Counted from the stretch's first letter, positions 46,281-58,781 are shown. The stretch: DNA of 64,000 bases from Puccinia triticina (GCF_026914185.1 NC_070575.1:310001-374000), one strand, 5' to 3'. Notes: generated by a model from the letters alone, not told the origin. Numbers and translations are program-made.

Positions 46281-46502
46281 TAGGGGAGTTCATGATAGAA
46301 ATTTAGGAAACTTGGTAAGGCCCTTCTCAACAACATTTGAAAATTATGCCCCCCCCCCTGCAATAGAGGGACTTGGTTATTTAGAGGCAAGCTTGAAAGG
46401 AACAGTGGGTCCTGACCATCAGCTTCTTCATTTTGAAAAAAAAGGGTAAACACCTAAACAGATGTTCTTTTATTCTTTGTGATTGTCCATCGTGAACACC
46501 TC
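46281..46502. mobile_element. 222-bp MITE, GGGTTCATGA family
   Basis: Left end TAGGGGAGTTCATGATAG, right end CGTGAACACCTC, an imperfect inverted pair. The left 40 bases match the element at 37556. A C run lies at 46350. Borders approximate. Confidence 0.5.
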
Positions 46503-46543
46503 CAGTTCCAAGGCTTGGCAAGGTGGGAGTCTACTACATAAAT

Positions 46544-46671
46544 GGAGGACTTCCCGTCAATCTGGGAACCCCTTCCAGACCCAGATCTGAGCCCAATTTC
46601 GCAGGGAAATTTAGGCTTTGAGACTCTGGGAGGCTCTCAGATTGCTCCCAGATTGCGACGGGAAGACCTCC
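46544..46671. mobile_element. 128-bp MITE, GGAGGACTTCC family, 3-bp target duplication
   Basis: GGAGGACTTCCCGTC at the left and CGACGGGAAGACCTCC at the right, with AAT on both sides (46541-46543 and 46672-46674). Internal GGAAATTTAGGCTTTGAGAC-like sequence is related to the copy at 46999. Confidence 0.82.
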
Positions 46672-46674
46672 AAT

Positions 46675-46892
46675 ACATGACCAAATTGTTCGTTGTTTGA
46701 CATCGCACTCAATTTCAACTCAGGTTGTTGTTGCCCCAGGTTGCCCCCCCCCCCCCCCCGATGATCGAAGCAACATCCATATGTCATCGCGCCCCTGCTG
46801 ATCAGTGATCAGGACAGAGCGTGGCAAACAGGACTTGGGGGAGCTTATCCAATCATGGCATTTGTGCATTTTATTCAAGTTCAGATGAGGTA
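46675..46892. other. no gene recognised
   Basis: Includes a C run at 46746-46759. No features beyond that. Confidence 0.3.
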
Positions 46893-47686
46893 CAGTGGGC
46901 TAACAAATGTTTTTGGCTCCACATTTTTGAATGCAGAAGCTCAGGACACAGTCTTTCTCGAGATTGGCTCAAGGGGTGGAAAATAAGTTCCCAAGAATGG
47001 AGGACTTCCCGTCGGAATCTGCGGGTCTCCCAGAATTGATCTGGACCTCAAAAAGCTAGATTTCCCTGCAAAAATCTAGACTTTTTGGGTCTATATTGAC
47101 ATCTGCAAGAGTCCCAGATTGCACGGGAAGTCCTCCAATGATTATGAAATAAAAAAATGAAAATGTGGAAATTTTCTAATTTCTTGCAAATTTCTCAGCA
47201 TGTTCATTACTGTTCAAACCAAGGAGGGAAAATTGGAGAGCAAAGTGTGACATACAACAAGAATGATAAAAAATGAAAATTTTTGAAACCATTTTCAATG
47301 ATTTTTATTGGATCAAATAAATTGAGTCAAATTAGTGGTGATTTGGGTGACAGTCCCTGAGTTCAATTTGAAACTGGTGGATAACCCATCCACCCAATAA
47401 ATCATTGAAAATTGGTTCAAAAAATTTAATTTTTTATCAGTCTTTTTGCATGCCACACTTTGCTCTCCAATTTTCACTCCTTGGTTTGACCAGTAATGAA
47501 CATTCTGAGAAATTTGCAAGAAATTAGAAAATTTCCACTTTTTTCTTTTTTTTCTTTTTACTTTTTTTTATTTCATAATCATTCTTGGGAACTTATTTTC
47601 CACCCCTGTAGCCCATCTCGTGACTTAAAGGCTTTGTCCTGAGCTTCTGCATTCAAAAACATGGAGCCAAAAACATTTGTTAGCCG
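46893..47686. mobile_element. mariner/pogo-like long-TIR element, one terminus deleted by 4 bp
   Basis: The left end CAGTGGGCTAACAAATG is preceded by TA (46891-46892). The right end is CATTTGTTAGCC followed directly by GTA, so CACT is missing from the expected terminus. The two arms match for about 250 bp (for example AAATTTCTCAGCATGTTCAT against ATGAACATTCTGAGAAATTT), apart from the MITE inserted at 46999-47136. No transposase; non-autonomous. Confidence 0.8.
46999..47136. mobile_element. 138-bp MITE, GGAGGACTTCC family, with preserved empty site in the opposite arm
   Basis: Ends GGAGGACTTCCCGTC and CACGGGAAGTCCTCC; AAT on both sides (46996-46998 and 47137-47139). The right arm of the host element reads, in reverse, CCAAGAATGATTATG at 47572-47590, without the MITE. 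This is the pre-insertion site and shows directly that three bases (AAT) were duplicated. Confidence 0.92.
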
Positions 47687-47688
47687 TA

Positions 47689-48069
47689 CATGAGTTTAGC
47701 AAATATTAACCCCATCTCCCTCACAGTTTATGTCGAAAGCTCGCACTTGGATCACTCCTCCTAATGAGAACGGCTTCTACAACCTCTGGCTGAGCTTCGT
47801 TCGGAGATGTCTTAGTCCGTATCCCAACTGAATCTCAAATGTTTAGCCCGGCAATATGCCCGATTATATTACAAAAAAGTGCCATTTTCAGGAAGAAATC
47901 TTGAAGCAAAAGGCGCTTCGTAGATGTTGGCGGCTAGTGCGTAGCATACTTCAGCTCATAGCCGAGGTCGTGTGCAACATGATTTGTTTTGGGATGGATG
48001 AGCCGACTGTTAAGCCGACTGTTATCAGTGGGTTATAAATTCCGGCGACTAGGGGTGAGGTCGCTTGTT
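47689..48069. other. no gene recognised
   Basis: A short plus-strand open segment near 47725-47820 (MSKARTWITPPNENG) follows an AG acceptor-like site but I cannot connect it to a gene. The right end is the 3' flank of SF3B5. Confidence 0.35.
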
Positions 48070-48557
48070 TTAATCATCATCTTTGGGAGGAGGTAGACCA
48101 CAAGGCTGGAGCATTCGCTGAATGGAACAAGATATATTTCAGCGGGGCCGGAATTATCATGGCTCTTGATGAGAATCTACAGCCATGCCACTTACCTCAC
48201 AGAGCTCGAACTTTGTTCTGCCCATACTTTCTCCTTCGGCGATCGCCAAGTAGGCCAGCAGCGCTGGATGACCGATGACGGACGCACAAGTGTCTCGGTG
48301 TTGATGAGTTAGCCATTCACTGTGAGGAAAGTAATCGGGTTTTTTTAAATCAGCAAAACATTCGGGTTTTCCGAGGAAGGAGAAGAACACTCAACTGTTT
48401 GGTAATGTCCGCATGTCCAGTCCCCACGTATCGCGCGTGGAGCTGCTCGAGCTGCGTATTCGCGGTGTAGCGCAATTCGGACTACGAAGAGAGGGCATCA
48501 CGACCTGCGTTAGTTGAAAAAGCAGCGTGAAGGCACAATGTCAAACAAACTGACCAT
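48070..48557 (-). CDS. SF3B5: SF3b complex subunit SF3B5/Ysf3 (splicing factor, 86 aa)
   Basis: Small subunit of the U2 snRNP SF3b complex, which helps hold the branch point during splicing. Four coding exons: an ATG-only exon (48557-48555), then 48481-48396, 48319-48196 and 48117-48070. The spliced length is 261 nt, 86 residues plus stop, the same length as the animal protein. Family hallmarks in order: TQLEQLHARYVGTGHADITK, HEWLTHQHRDTCASVIGH, LLAYLAIAEGESMGR and the C-terminal MLQPCGLPPPK. All three introns have GT and AG ends and phases fit exactly. Lies head to head with VPS60, 247 bp between start codons. The ATG-only first exon was chosen because the frame before 48481 is closed by a stop and joins cleanly as MSELRYT. 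Confidence 0.9.
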
Positions 48558-48804
48558 CTGCGGCAAGGAAGATGAGGATGGCGGCCAACAGCTTCAGAGA
48601 GACGATCCCGTTGAATTCAACGATGGCCCCGGGGCCCCGTCTCAGGAACCTTGCACGAGGTGCCCACCCGGGGGTATACACACACCCCCGAAGTGCCCAT
48701 CCAGTCATGTCCCACCACCGACGACCCCAAAACCATCCAGTCAAATCTCAAACCATAGGAAGCGGGAGGAATTCATACAAAGAACGAAATCTGATCGAAC
48801 GACA
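48558..48804. promoter_or_regulatory. bidirectional intergenic region between SF3B5 and VPS60
   Basis: 247 bp separate the two divergent start codons, so both core promoters and 5' UTRs must fit here unless further upstream exons exist. It contains GC-rich and CCCCGGGG-type patches (48625-48690) but no clear TATA box. Call rests on gene arrangement. Confidence 0.55.
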
Positions 48805-50027
48805 ATGGTAAGCATCGAAAGTGCGCTGACTTCATGAGCTTGACGACTAACCTTGACATCTTTCTTCTTGTTTAGAACCGACTGTTTGGATCTTCGAGTT
48901 CGAAAACACCCAAGCCGACACTTAACGATGCCATCCAATCCACCGAATCTCGGATCGACACCATCGAGGTCAAGATCAGGAAACTCGATGCTGAGCTGAT
49001 TCGGTACAAAGACAGTATGAAGAAACTTAAAGAAGGGCCTGGAAAGGTCTGTCGAAACTTTGCCCTTACGCAAGCCCACAGCCAGGCTCACCGAAATCAT
49101 ATATATTGCCTTCGCCCATTTGATTTGAACAGGCTGCCATGCAGCAGAGAGCGATGAGGGTCTTGAAACAGAAGAAACTGTAGGTCGAGTTGTCATATTT
49201 TTAAGGAAAATAAAAGTCTGACTACTTGTGTCATGCCAAAATAATAACCTGAATTATGTGATCAGATACGAGAGTCAGCTATCACAACTTCAGCAGCAGA
49301 CATTCAACATGGAACAAGCGATCATGACCACTGAGAACCTCCGTAACACGATGGCCACGGTCGATGCCATGAAACAGGCCAACAAGGAGATGTCTAAACA
49401 GTACAGCAAGATCGATATCGATAAGATCGAAGTCAGTCCTCATCCTGTCTTAAACCAGCATCCCCATCCTTCGTTTTCTAATCATCCTGCGCGTGCCCCC
49501 CCCCCCCCTTTTTTTTTCTTTCTGCAGTCAATTAGCTATGATATGGAGGATCTAATAGAACAGGCGAACGAAGTGCAAGAAAGTTTGGGAAGATCTTACG
49601 GAGTACCAGATCAGATAGATGAAGACGAGCTGCAAGCAGGTAAATATTTTGGAAAAAAAGCATCCTCGATTTTTGTTTAACAAAAGTCGCCTTTTTCTCT
49701 CCATATAAAAAAATAATAACAGAACTGGAAGCACTGGGAGACGATCTTGGAGAACTAGAAAACCCTGAGACAAATGATGGAATCCCAAGTTATCTGAAGG
49801 AATCAGACACTACACATCTGCCGGACTTGCCGGACACTGAGGTCATTTTCTCCCTTATTCCTCTCCGTTTATTGATTGGCTGTTTTATTGGTCGCCTAAT
49901 TGACATGAACAACGAGAAACAGTCTCACCCACACGATCTCGGAGCTAACATGAACTTTGGTCCGCGATCCCCATTTCAGTTGAACCAGCCCGAGGAACCT
50001 GTCAAGACCACGTTAAAAGCCACCTAG
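48805..50027 (+). CDS. VPS60: ESCRT-III-associated Snf7-family protein Vps60/CHMP5
   Basis: Acts in late endosome sorting and regulation of Vps4. The ATG (48805-48807) is alone in its exon, followed by a 68-nt intron with a GACTAAC branch point (48808-48875). The next exon gives NRLFGSSSSKTPKPTLNDAI, the CHMP5-type N terminus. Then come ESRIDTIEVKIRKLDAEL, MQQRAMRVLKQKKLYESQ, TTENLRNTMATVDAMKQANK and SYDMEDLIEQANEVQESLGR, typical of Vps60. The acidic C terminus has ELEALGDDLG and YLKESDTTHLPDLPDTE, matching the family. A last intron (about 49840-49979) leads to a short exon ending at 50027. About six exons. Confidence 0.9.
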
Positions 50028-50848
50028 CAAACCCCCTGGCCCGTCATCTACTCCCACGGCACGTAGAGCCCAGTCATTGATATCACTTGTTATACCAAAG
50101 GACGAGTCTCACGCATGCACTGTATTCTCCCAATTCTACCAACACACATTCCTATCAACTCTATTGATCAAGCCTGTACGAACTGTCTTTATTGTTACTA
50201 AGATTTCTAAATCATTCACCTCCTCATCTAACTGTCGCTCCCTTGCACATCTATATCTCATCCACAGGCTCACATCTTTTATCTCATCCATAGAGGATCA
50301 AATCTCTGAAGTCAGTGGGAGTCAAGTCGTGGACTGGTGCCTCATGCTTTTCGGACCTGGGGTGGGCTTTTCCACATCGGCCGAGGCGTTGTAATCGTCC
50401 TTTGGTATTACCATTCTTTTTTTGCCATTTAATTTCTTAGCATCCTCATCGTGTGGCCAAATTCACAACATCTACACGCTTCATCGGTTCAAGTGTGTTT
50501 GTTTTCATGTCCAAACACACCTGTGCCTTCTCACGCCGTTGATGCTTCTCACCTGCCACAAGCATGGTAAAATGGACGCCCCCTCATACTTAAGGACTGC
50601 CAGAAAAAAGCAGCTGCCTCTTTCATCGTAGTCAAGAAAAAGTGGGTATATGGTGGTCCTAAAATTGATGGGCGCAAATCATGGATCTGGGAAATGAGCC
50701 TTCTCTGATCGATGAGGCCAACCAACAAGAGTCAAGTATTTTGGTCGACAAATCAAATGCTTTCCAAGCTTGGACAAAAAACGATGGTAGAATGTACCTG
50801 AGAGTTGCAAGATTTGGACAAGTGGAGATAGATTTAATGCTCAAAGGA
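50028..50848. other. convergent 3' region between VPS60 and LYS12
   Basis: Contains the 3' flanks of two convergent genes. No additional gene is recognised; open frames at 50077 and 50422 show no domains. Confidence 0.45.
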
Positions 50849-52384
<1,536 letters not shown>

Positions 52385-53306
52385 CTCCGTTTGGTATCGT
52401 CTTCAACTCTTTTGCTGCCCTCCGCCAACAAAGTGGAGCATTTCCTAGCATTTCCCGGCTCGGTGAGTCGGGGCATGGTCGGGTAATCCGGGTCATCTTG
52501 CATATCGAGGACCCCGGCAAGCATGGATTCATGTAACCGGTAGCATTATCTAGCATACAACTGTTTTTTCCAAAATGATGCTCATGAATAATTGCAATTT
52601 GGTAGCAATTTTTTTTGAACTAATGTACTCATGTAGTTGCTCAGAGTGGGTAGCAAGATTGATTCAGGTCAGAGAAAAATGTACTAAGCGGGCTAAAAAA
52701 AGTTGCAAAAAATAGCTGAAAATCAAACATTTCATGGAGGGGGTGAAGATTCCATTTGTGAAACTGCTCATGTAAGTTGTATTGAAAATGAGGTTTCAAG
52801 CACAAAACTCAAGTTTTCCCCATAGCAAAAGTGCATTTTGGCCCATATAATTCAAGAGCCCTAATTGTAGACATATTATATAGTATGATTTTGCCTGTTT
52901 GATGTGAATTTGGGGTGAAAAGGAAACCCTTGGGCTGCAATTTAACATGGATGCAGGGATAAATAAAAGACATTGTGGAAGAAAAAAAAACTAATAAAAG
53001 CACATTTTAAAATTGAATAGGGGGTTCACATTGCCAAAGAAGTAGATTTTTCTTGAGTTTAAACCTGCTAACATAATGTATCACCACAGTTTGGAGCAAG
53101 GGTGCAGTTGAACCTAGACCAGTGAGAACCAACTACCCTGGCAGCCACAGGCATCTTTAGCAAGCTAGCGAGTAAATTCAGCACTCCAGTGTGTCTCAGC
53201 ATAGGTGAGGTCATGAGTTTGAATCTCACCAGACACATCTTCATTTTACAGTCTCTACAATTATTTCACTGCTTAATTTGTCTGCCCATGCAGCTTTCAG
53301 TAATTC
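52385..53306. other. no gene recognised; tRNA-like hairpin near 53191-53240
   Basis: AT-rich. At 53192-53239 a TGTGTCT...AGACACA stem encloses GGTGAG...CTCACC around a TTTGAATC loop with B-box similarity. The D and anticodon arms are absent, so it is not called as a tRNA. Confidence 0.35.
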
Positions 53307-53684
53307 ACCAGGAAAAAGAAATAGTCACTTGATGACAAGTGACATCATGCCAGCTCCAGCGGGCTACCCACCATCTACCCATATCTCCCCCCCCCCCCAT
53401 CTACTTACCTTTCAGACACAGGAGATCCTCAGTTTTGGCTGGGCACCACTAATCCTCATTTCTGGTCAGCTGATACTCAGCTTTGGCTCCCAGCTCATGC
53501 TCAGCTTTTGTTCCCATCTCATGCTCAGCTTTGATTTCCAGCTCATGATCAGCTTTGAACCATTCCTGGCCCAGCTGATTCTCAGATTTAGTCCAGTCAT
53601 GGCTCAGCTTAGACTCAGCTTAGGACTATTTGGCTCACCTGATTTTCAGGTTTGGATCAATCTTGGCCCAGCCAATGCTCAGCT

Positions 53685-54931
53685 CAACAGTCAAACAATA
53701 TGATACAGGACCAGTATTGGCCAATACTACATATAGTATTGTTTTTCTGATACATCAGAATTCAATACCATGTATTGTATTGAAAAAAGATACAATACGT
53801 ATTGTATCTAAAAAAACAGCACCTTTTCTGGGCAATTGGCGCTTAATCCAATGGCCCCTCCTGTCAGCCACAGAGTACATGTCACAGTACCTTGCACGTA
53901 CCAAGTACCTGCAATTGTTCACATTATATATAGTACATTCCTTTTACACCTTTATTACATATGTATATCTTTAGATACAAGCTTAAGAATGTACTCTTGT
54001 TATGCATTACTTTACATATAACCATACAGTTACCATAATGTAATGCTGTTATAAGAGTTAAGTCATGTGCAAACAGTAAGATTACAATATACTGTAACAT
54101 TACTGTACACGTGAAATACCCCCAAGACAGGTATCACTCATTTATCCCCTGTTACACCTCATTCCCTACTTGCATAACATATTGATTATGATATAAATAC
54201 ATAAATGATACATGATGTAATCTAATTCAAAAGAGCACTGAATGGAATCACTGATCAGCCAGTTTACACAGCTACTGATCTAGGATCAGTACTGATCATT
54301 ACACTGCCCTGATCATTTCCAATGTTGATCCTCTTGAGGATCTGCTTCCTTTGAGCGCTTCCAGTTCCCCCTGGTCGCCTCAAATCCCCTCCTGCTCTTT
54401 TTCCTCTATATAAACACACCCCCCAGGACTGTTTATCCCTCAGAATATTATTACAGAAAAGTTTAACCCATACTATAGTTAAACAGTGCTTTCATTCTCA
54501 ACCATCTTTCAATTCAGGAATAACATCAACTCTTGATTACCCTTACCTTTCTGTAGGTAAAACCACAAACCCAAGTTGAGTTATTCCTTGGATGCCTATT
54601 AACACCCTGTGTTGATCTGGATGCACCTTAATTGAGCAAGCCTCTCAGTCAAGATTACTGATAGAGTGAAACCTTTTACAGGTCTTACCACAAACCCATT
54701 GGCCCATCCTTGGCACTTTACACCATCATCTTGCTAGTAACAACCCTCTCAGACACGGTTAGTTACCTACAGGCTGACACCTCCCAGCAATACACTTGTA
54801 TTGCATTGTATCAGAATGTATTGGCAATACAATACCATGGATTGTATTGGTTTGGTGACTTGATCCAATACAAATACAGTGTATTGGGCTCAAAAAAATA
54901 CCAATACATGTACCATACCGTTTCACTGTTG
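53685..54931. mobile_element. CAA-family TIR element (about 324 bp before a solo LTR inserted)
   Basis: Ends CAACAGTCAAACAATATG and, inverted, CAACAGTGAAACGGTATG. Flanks are CTCAGCT (53678-53684) and CTGAGCT (54932-54938), matching at six of seven bases. The outer parts are full of ATTGTATTG/CAATACAAT palindromes. The centre is a solo LTR (53862-54779). Confidence 0.75.
53862..54779. mobile_element. 918-bp solo LTR, 5-bp target duplication CCTCC
   Basis: Perfect 8-bp inverted ends TGTCAGCC...GGCTGACA, flanked by CCTCC (53857-53861 and 54780-54784). A TATATAAAC box at about 54411 followed by transcript-start-like sequence fits an LTR promoter pointing to the right. No coding domains. Confidence 0.85.
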
Positions 54932-55813
54932 CTGAGCTTCTGACCACTCCTGTAACAGCTGATGCTCATCTGTGGACCAGCATTGGCTCAGCTGATGTTC
55001 AGCTGGGGACCAAACTGTGTTGTGACACTTATCTTGACTGCAACACCTGTCACAGGTTTTGTACATAGATTATTTAGTCTGATTTTCTCTCTTCTTTTGA
55101 AAGGCATCCATCATTACGAGCTACACTCTCAACAACCTTGGCTCAGCTGATGCTCAGCTGTGGACCAGCCTTGGCCAAGACAATACTTAGCCGTGGACCA
55201 GCCTTGGCTCAGCTGATGCTCAGCTGCGGAACAGCCTTGGCTCAGGTGATACTCATCTTTTGAATAATCTTAAAACACCTCATTCTCAGCTTTGGAACAG
55301 CCTTGACTCAGCCAATGCTCAGCTTTGGACCAGTATTGGCTCAGCTGATGCTCAGCTTTTGAAAATTCTTGGCCCAGCTTGTGTTAATCTTTGGAACATT
55401 ATTTTTCCAGCTGATCCTCAGCTCTGCAGAAGCCTTTTCCAAGATGATGCTCAGCTTTGGACCATTGTTGGCTAAGCTGATGCTCAGATTTGGAATATTC
55501 TTGGTCCAGCTGACACTTGGCTTTGTATCAGGCTTGGAATAGCCAATGCTCAGCTGCAGCCCAGGCTCAGCCAATTCTCAGCTTTGGCCCAGTTTCAGTC
55601 AACATGCCTACTTCTCAGCTTTTGATGAGCATCAGCTGTTCCTGGGAAAAATCTAGGATCAGCTGACTATGCAACATTGAGTGCTCTGGTGCAGTCCTGA
55701 AAGCTCTACAAGTGCTGGTGGAGCAGACTTGGAGCAGCGCTAGAGCAGCTCTGGAGCAGAAACCAAAGCTGCATCATTTCACTTGCCATCAAGTGACTAT
55801 ATTTTTTCCTGGT

Positions 55814-56448
55814 ATGAGGTTTATGTATGGTGAATTGCTTCAAAGGGGAGCATTCCACCAATTTTTTCACTTTCTCAGGATAATCAAAACCTGAAGTTAC
55901 ACAGGTTTGAAAAATGATTTCAGAATCAGCCTTGTGTGAACCCTCCTAACTATGGCAAGGGAAGAAGATTTTGAATCAACCAGTTCATTCTTGTGAGGCT
56001 TCAGAACAAGGAAAACAGCATGAGAAAAAAATGATAAAACAGAGAAAAAATGTAAAGTAAATGTGTAAAATGAGCTATTCTGATAAATCAAATCAAGGAG
56101 TAAACAGAGATTTTCAGAAATCAAAAATTAGACAGGGTGGGGTTTTTTTTTTTGCAGTGAGATCTAATTGGATAACAAAGGGGAAAGGTTTTATGTTGTT
56201 TGAGTGATCCAGTTTCAGATTTGAACTTCATTTTGACAAACTGAGTTTTCAGGTTGATAATTCAACCTGGTAAATTAGAGGAGAACAACTGATAAAGAAA
56301 TCAGAAAAAAAGCTAGAAAAACAAATAATAGCAGAAGTAATTCTAAGATGGTTACAAGGTAATAAAAATTGATGTTGAGGAGTGAGATCAAGCAGTAGGA
56401 GGTGGTGAGATATGAATTCAAGCAAATTTAGGCATGTCCCAAGCAATG
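55814..56448. other. no gene recognised
   Basis: AT-rich sequence with a T run at 56142-56153. No feature supported. Confidence 0.35.
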
Positions 56449-56455
56449 GTGAAAA

Positions 56456-56923
56456 CAACGGTGGGCCTTTACTTTACTTTACTATAACCAGGCCCTTCCA
56501 GTAGAGTATAGATGTTTTTATCATCTCCAGTACTTTACTGGTTATAGTAAAGGAGTTTTTTTCCAATGGGCTGGTATAGTAGGGAGCCCTATTAAACATG
56601 TTTCAGCCCTAGTTATTTCAATAACCAGGGGTAAAAGCTGGTTTAAATGTACTTTTGCCCGCGCTTATTGAAATAAAAAGGGGTAAAACTAGGTGCAAAT
56701 GCCTTCTTGTGGTTATAAGGAGCCTTTTGCAAGCTCCCATCAACAAAACAAAACAAATTACCTTAACTGATACCGTACCTGTATAAAAAAATTAAAAACC
56801 AAATATGTGTTATAGTAAAGAAAAATTCTTTACTGATTGGAGTGCTATCTGTTATAGTATTGAGCCAAAAAATGTACTATATCTTTACTTTACCAATAAC
56901 CGTAAAGTAAAGGCCCATTGTTG
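56456..56923. mobile_element. 468-bp TIR element, CAA-family, 7-bp target duplication
   Basis: Ends CAACGGTGGGCCTTTAC and, inverted, CAACAATGGGCCTTTAC; GTGAAAA on both sides (56449-56455 and 56924-56930). The first 12 bases are identical to the element at 20683, yet the interior here consists of TTTACTTTAC/GTAAAGTAAAG and TAGTAAAG motifs. Non-coding. Confidence 0.88.
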
Positions 56924-56930
56924 GTGAAAA

Positions 56931-57232
56931 TGCCCATGTAAAATGTGTCTATTGGTTTACCAATACAATACAGTATTGGTTCTTCTTTTGGGAGTGGGTT
57001 AGGGATGGCACTTGCACCTGGGTACCCGCACAGGTGCAGGTACCTGGACAGAATTTCACTAAAATCAGACACCCACACTCCCACCTGCACCCACACCTGC
57101 GGAGTTGGTACTCAGGTGCAAGTGGTGGGTCCCAGGTGCAAGTGGTAGGTACCTGGGTGCAAGTTACGGATGCAAAAGGCAAACCAGAACAAACCCGGTC
57201 ATTGTGAGGAGAAACACTCCCTCAATGAACAG
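56931..57232. repeat. short CAGGTGCA(GGTACC) repeats and a palindromic repeat copy
   Basis: At 57015-57170 a diverged microsatellite-like array of GGGTACC, CAGGTGCAGGTACC and GGTGCAAGTGGTGGG occurs. At 57197-57232 a CGGTCATTGTGAGG...CCCTCAATGAACAG copy of the quasi-palindromic family borders the solo LTR. Confidence 0.5.
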
Positions 57233-58214
57233 TGTGGTATGCTTTATTGTTACCCATCTAGTCCATTTCCAAATTTTTTTCTTTTTCTCATTTGTAAACT
57301 CACAAATAAACCAATATGGCGGCACCACAGGATTCTGTGACCAAAACTACACAGGACACCATGGACAGCACATCTTAACCTCTGGATCAGAATTAACAAC
57401 CCCCTTCAAGGACCATGTAATCCGTTACCTGGATGACATGGACCACTCTGAAAGCCTGTCTACCCTTTACATATACATGACATCATCAGCTGCACTCATT
57501 ACACTGTGTCATGCAGTCTAATGTAATGGAGGCTGCAGTCTGACAGCTGACAGATGACATCATGAAAAATCATGCAGGTGTCAAGCTAGCAAAAACCCCT
57601 CATGCAGCTTTCAGATGACATCATGACAGGAAGACAGCATGTGACCATGAAATCATTTGACAGGCCAGGCCAGCTAAAACCTTCTCACCTTCTCTTTCCC
57701 ACTAGCTAAATTTCCTCATATGTCATCATGAACTCATGTGAACTATCAACTTCCAGCAAAAATACCTCATTTTAGCCTTCAGGGCAGCTACAAAACCTCA
57801 TTCCCTTGTTCCCCTGGAGCCAAAATGTCTCACTCTTTTCTATTTCAGGAGGCTCTCCTCCCCCCAGTTGTAATTTCTCTCAGCAAAGTACTTGCACTCC
57901 CCTACCCCATAGCAGTACAAAACTACCTCACTCTACAGTATTAGTCCCACTCTAGGTTGTGGTTTTACCCCCTTACATACAAATTACAGCCTCATTTCAA
58001 CACTTACACAACAGCTACATCACCATAACCTTTAAGCCACCTGCTCAAAGTAGGCTGTCTTTTGATACACCTCCACTATCCCTACATTAAACCTTCTAAT
58101 CTGAGATTGGGGGGCTTGTTTTAGTGTCTAGTGACCCAGGAATGGCAGAGGTTCCCTCACCCATTCCTTTCCACACTCAGCAAATGGCTCTCAGGAAGAA
58201 TTTTGAGCTTTACA
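57233..58214. mobile_element. 982-bp solo LTR, same family as 16441-17523
   Basis: Begins TGTGGTATGC and ends GAGCTTTACA like its relative at 16441. Shared internal sequence includes ACCAATA(T/C)GGCGGCACCAC, ACACAGGACACCATGGACA and CATTAAACCTTC. Flanking four bases are ACAG and ACTG, one mismatch, so the duplication is decayed or lost. Confidence 0.75.
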
Positions 58215-58239
58215 ACTGAGCAAACTTTTCAACAAGAGG

Positions 58240-58406
58240 AGTGATGAATGATTTGCTCCGGTCATTGAGAGAAGCACTTAATCCCCTCATTGGACAGAAA
58301 AGACCTGTCCATTGAAAGGAGGAACAATCTTGATGACCAGGATCTGGTTATTGAGGGGATTGTTTACTCCACCCAGGTCATTGAGAGAAGATTAAACACT
58401 CCTCTT
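58240..58406. repeat. quasi-palindromic repeat cluster split by the copia element
   Basis: Repeated CCGGTCATTGAGAG, CCCCTCATTGGACAG, TTGATGACCAGGATCTGGTT and CAGGTCATTGAGAG. It continues on the far side of the copia element at 63705-63835, showing that the retrotransposon landed inside this repeat. Confidence 0.7.
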
Positions 58407-58703
58407 TGATGAAATAAATGGGACTGAAGCAGCAGACACGAGTATGGTGAGTGTGTTGGAAAGGATATTGATTTCATATGAGACAACTATACAGAGAAAT
58501 ATAGAGAGATGAAACTTACCTGAAGCAGCAGACACGAGTATGGTGAGTGTGTTGGAAAGGATGAGGAAAGCCTTTCCAACGTCTGCTACTCCAGGTTATG
58601 TAGTCGAGCGGAAACAAAGAAACAATGTGACAGGCGTGTGACATGAGATGAGCGGATGAGAAATGAAGATCGAAGCAGACAACCAGATGAGCCAACCTCA
58701 ACA
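58407..58703 (-). repeat. 3' LTR of the copia element
   Basis: 297 bp, TG...CA ends. Contains a direct repeat of about 41 bp (58424-58464 and 58522-58562, GAAGCAGCAGACACGAGTAT...), present in both LTRs. Confidence 0.95.
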
Positions 58704-58781
58704 CCCCCCCTTGCTGAGAATCTGAGATGAGAGAAAAAAATGAAAACATGAGGAAAGAAACTGTAGTGACAACAAAAAAAA

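Larger units (their letters stand above)
53307..55813. mobile_element. 2.5-kb element with ACCAGGAAAA ends, hosting two later insertions
   Basis: Left end ACCAGGAAAAAGAAATAGTC, right end inverted ACCAGGAAAAAATATAGTC, each followed inward by a CACTTGATG(A/G)CAAGTG hairpin. The same TIR bounds the 110-bp MITE at 40690. The interior (53430-53690 and 54950-55640) is a degenerate array of GCTCAGCTGATGCTCAGCTT-like units with TTTGGACCAG spacers. Interrupted by the element at 53685-54931. No target duplication visible. Confidence 0.75.

Noticed and set aside
48514..48837. Plus-strand open frame of 107 codons before VPS60
   Set aside because: It covers the SF3B5 ATG exon on the other strand and the promoter gap and has no domain; the VPS60 ATG at 48805 is out of its frame.
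53192..53239. tRNA with a perfect seven-pair acceptor
   Set aside because: Only about 34 nt separate the acceptor halves, too few for the D and anticodon arms.
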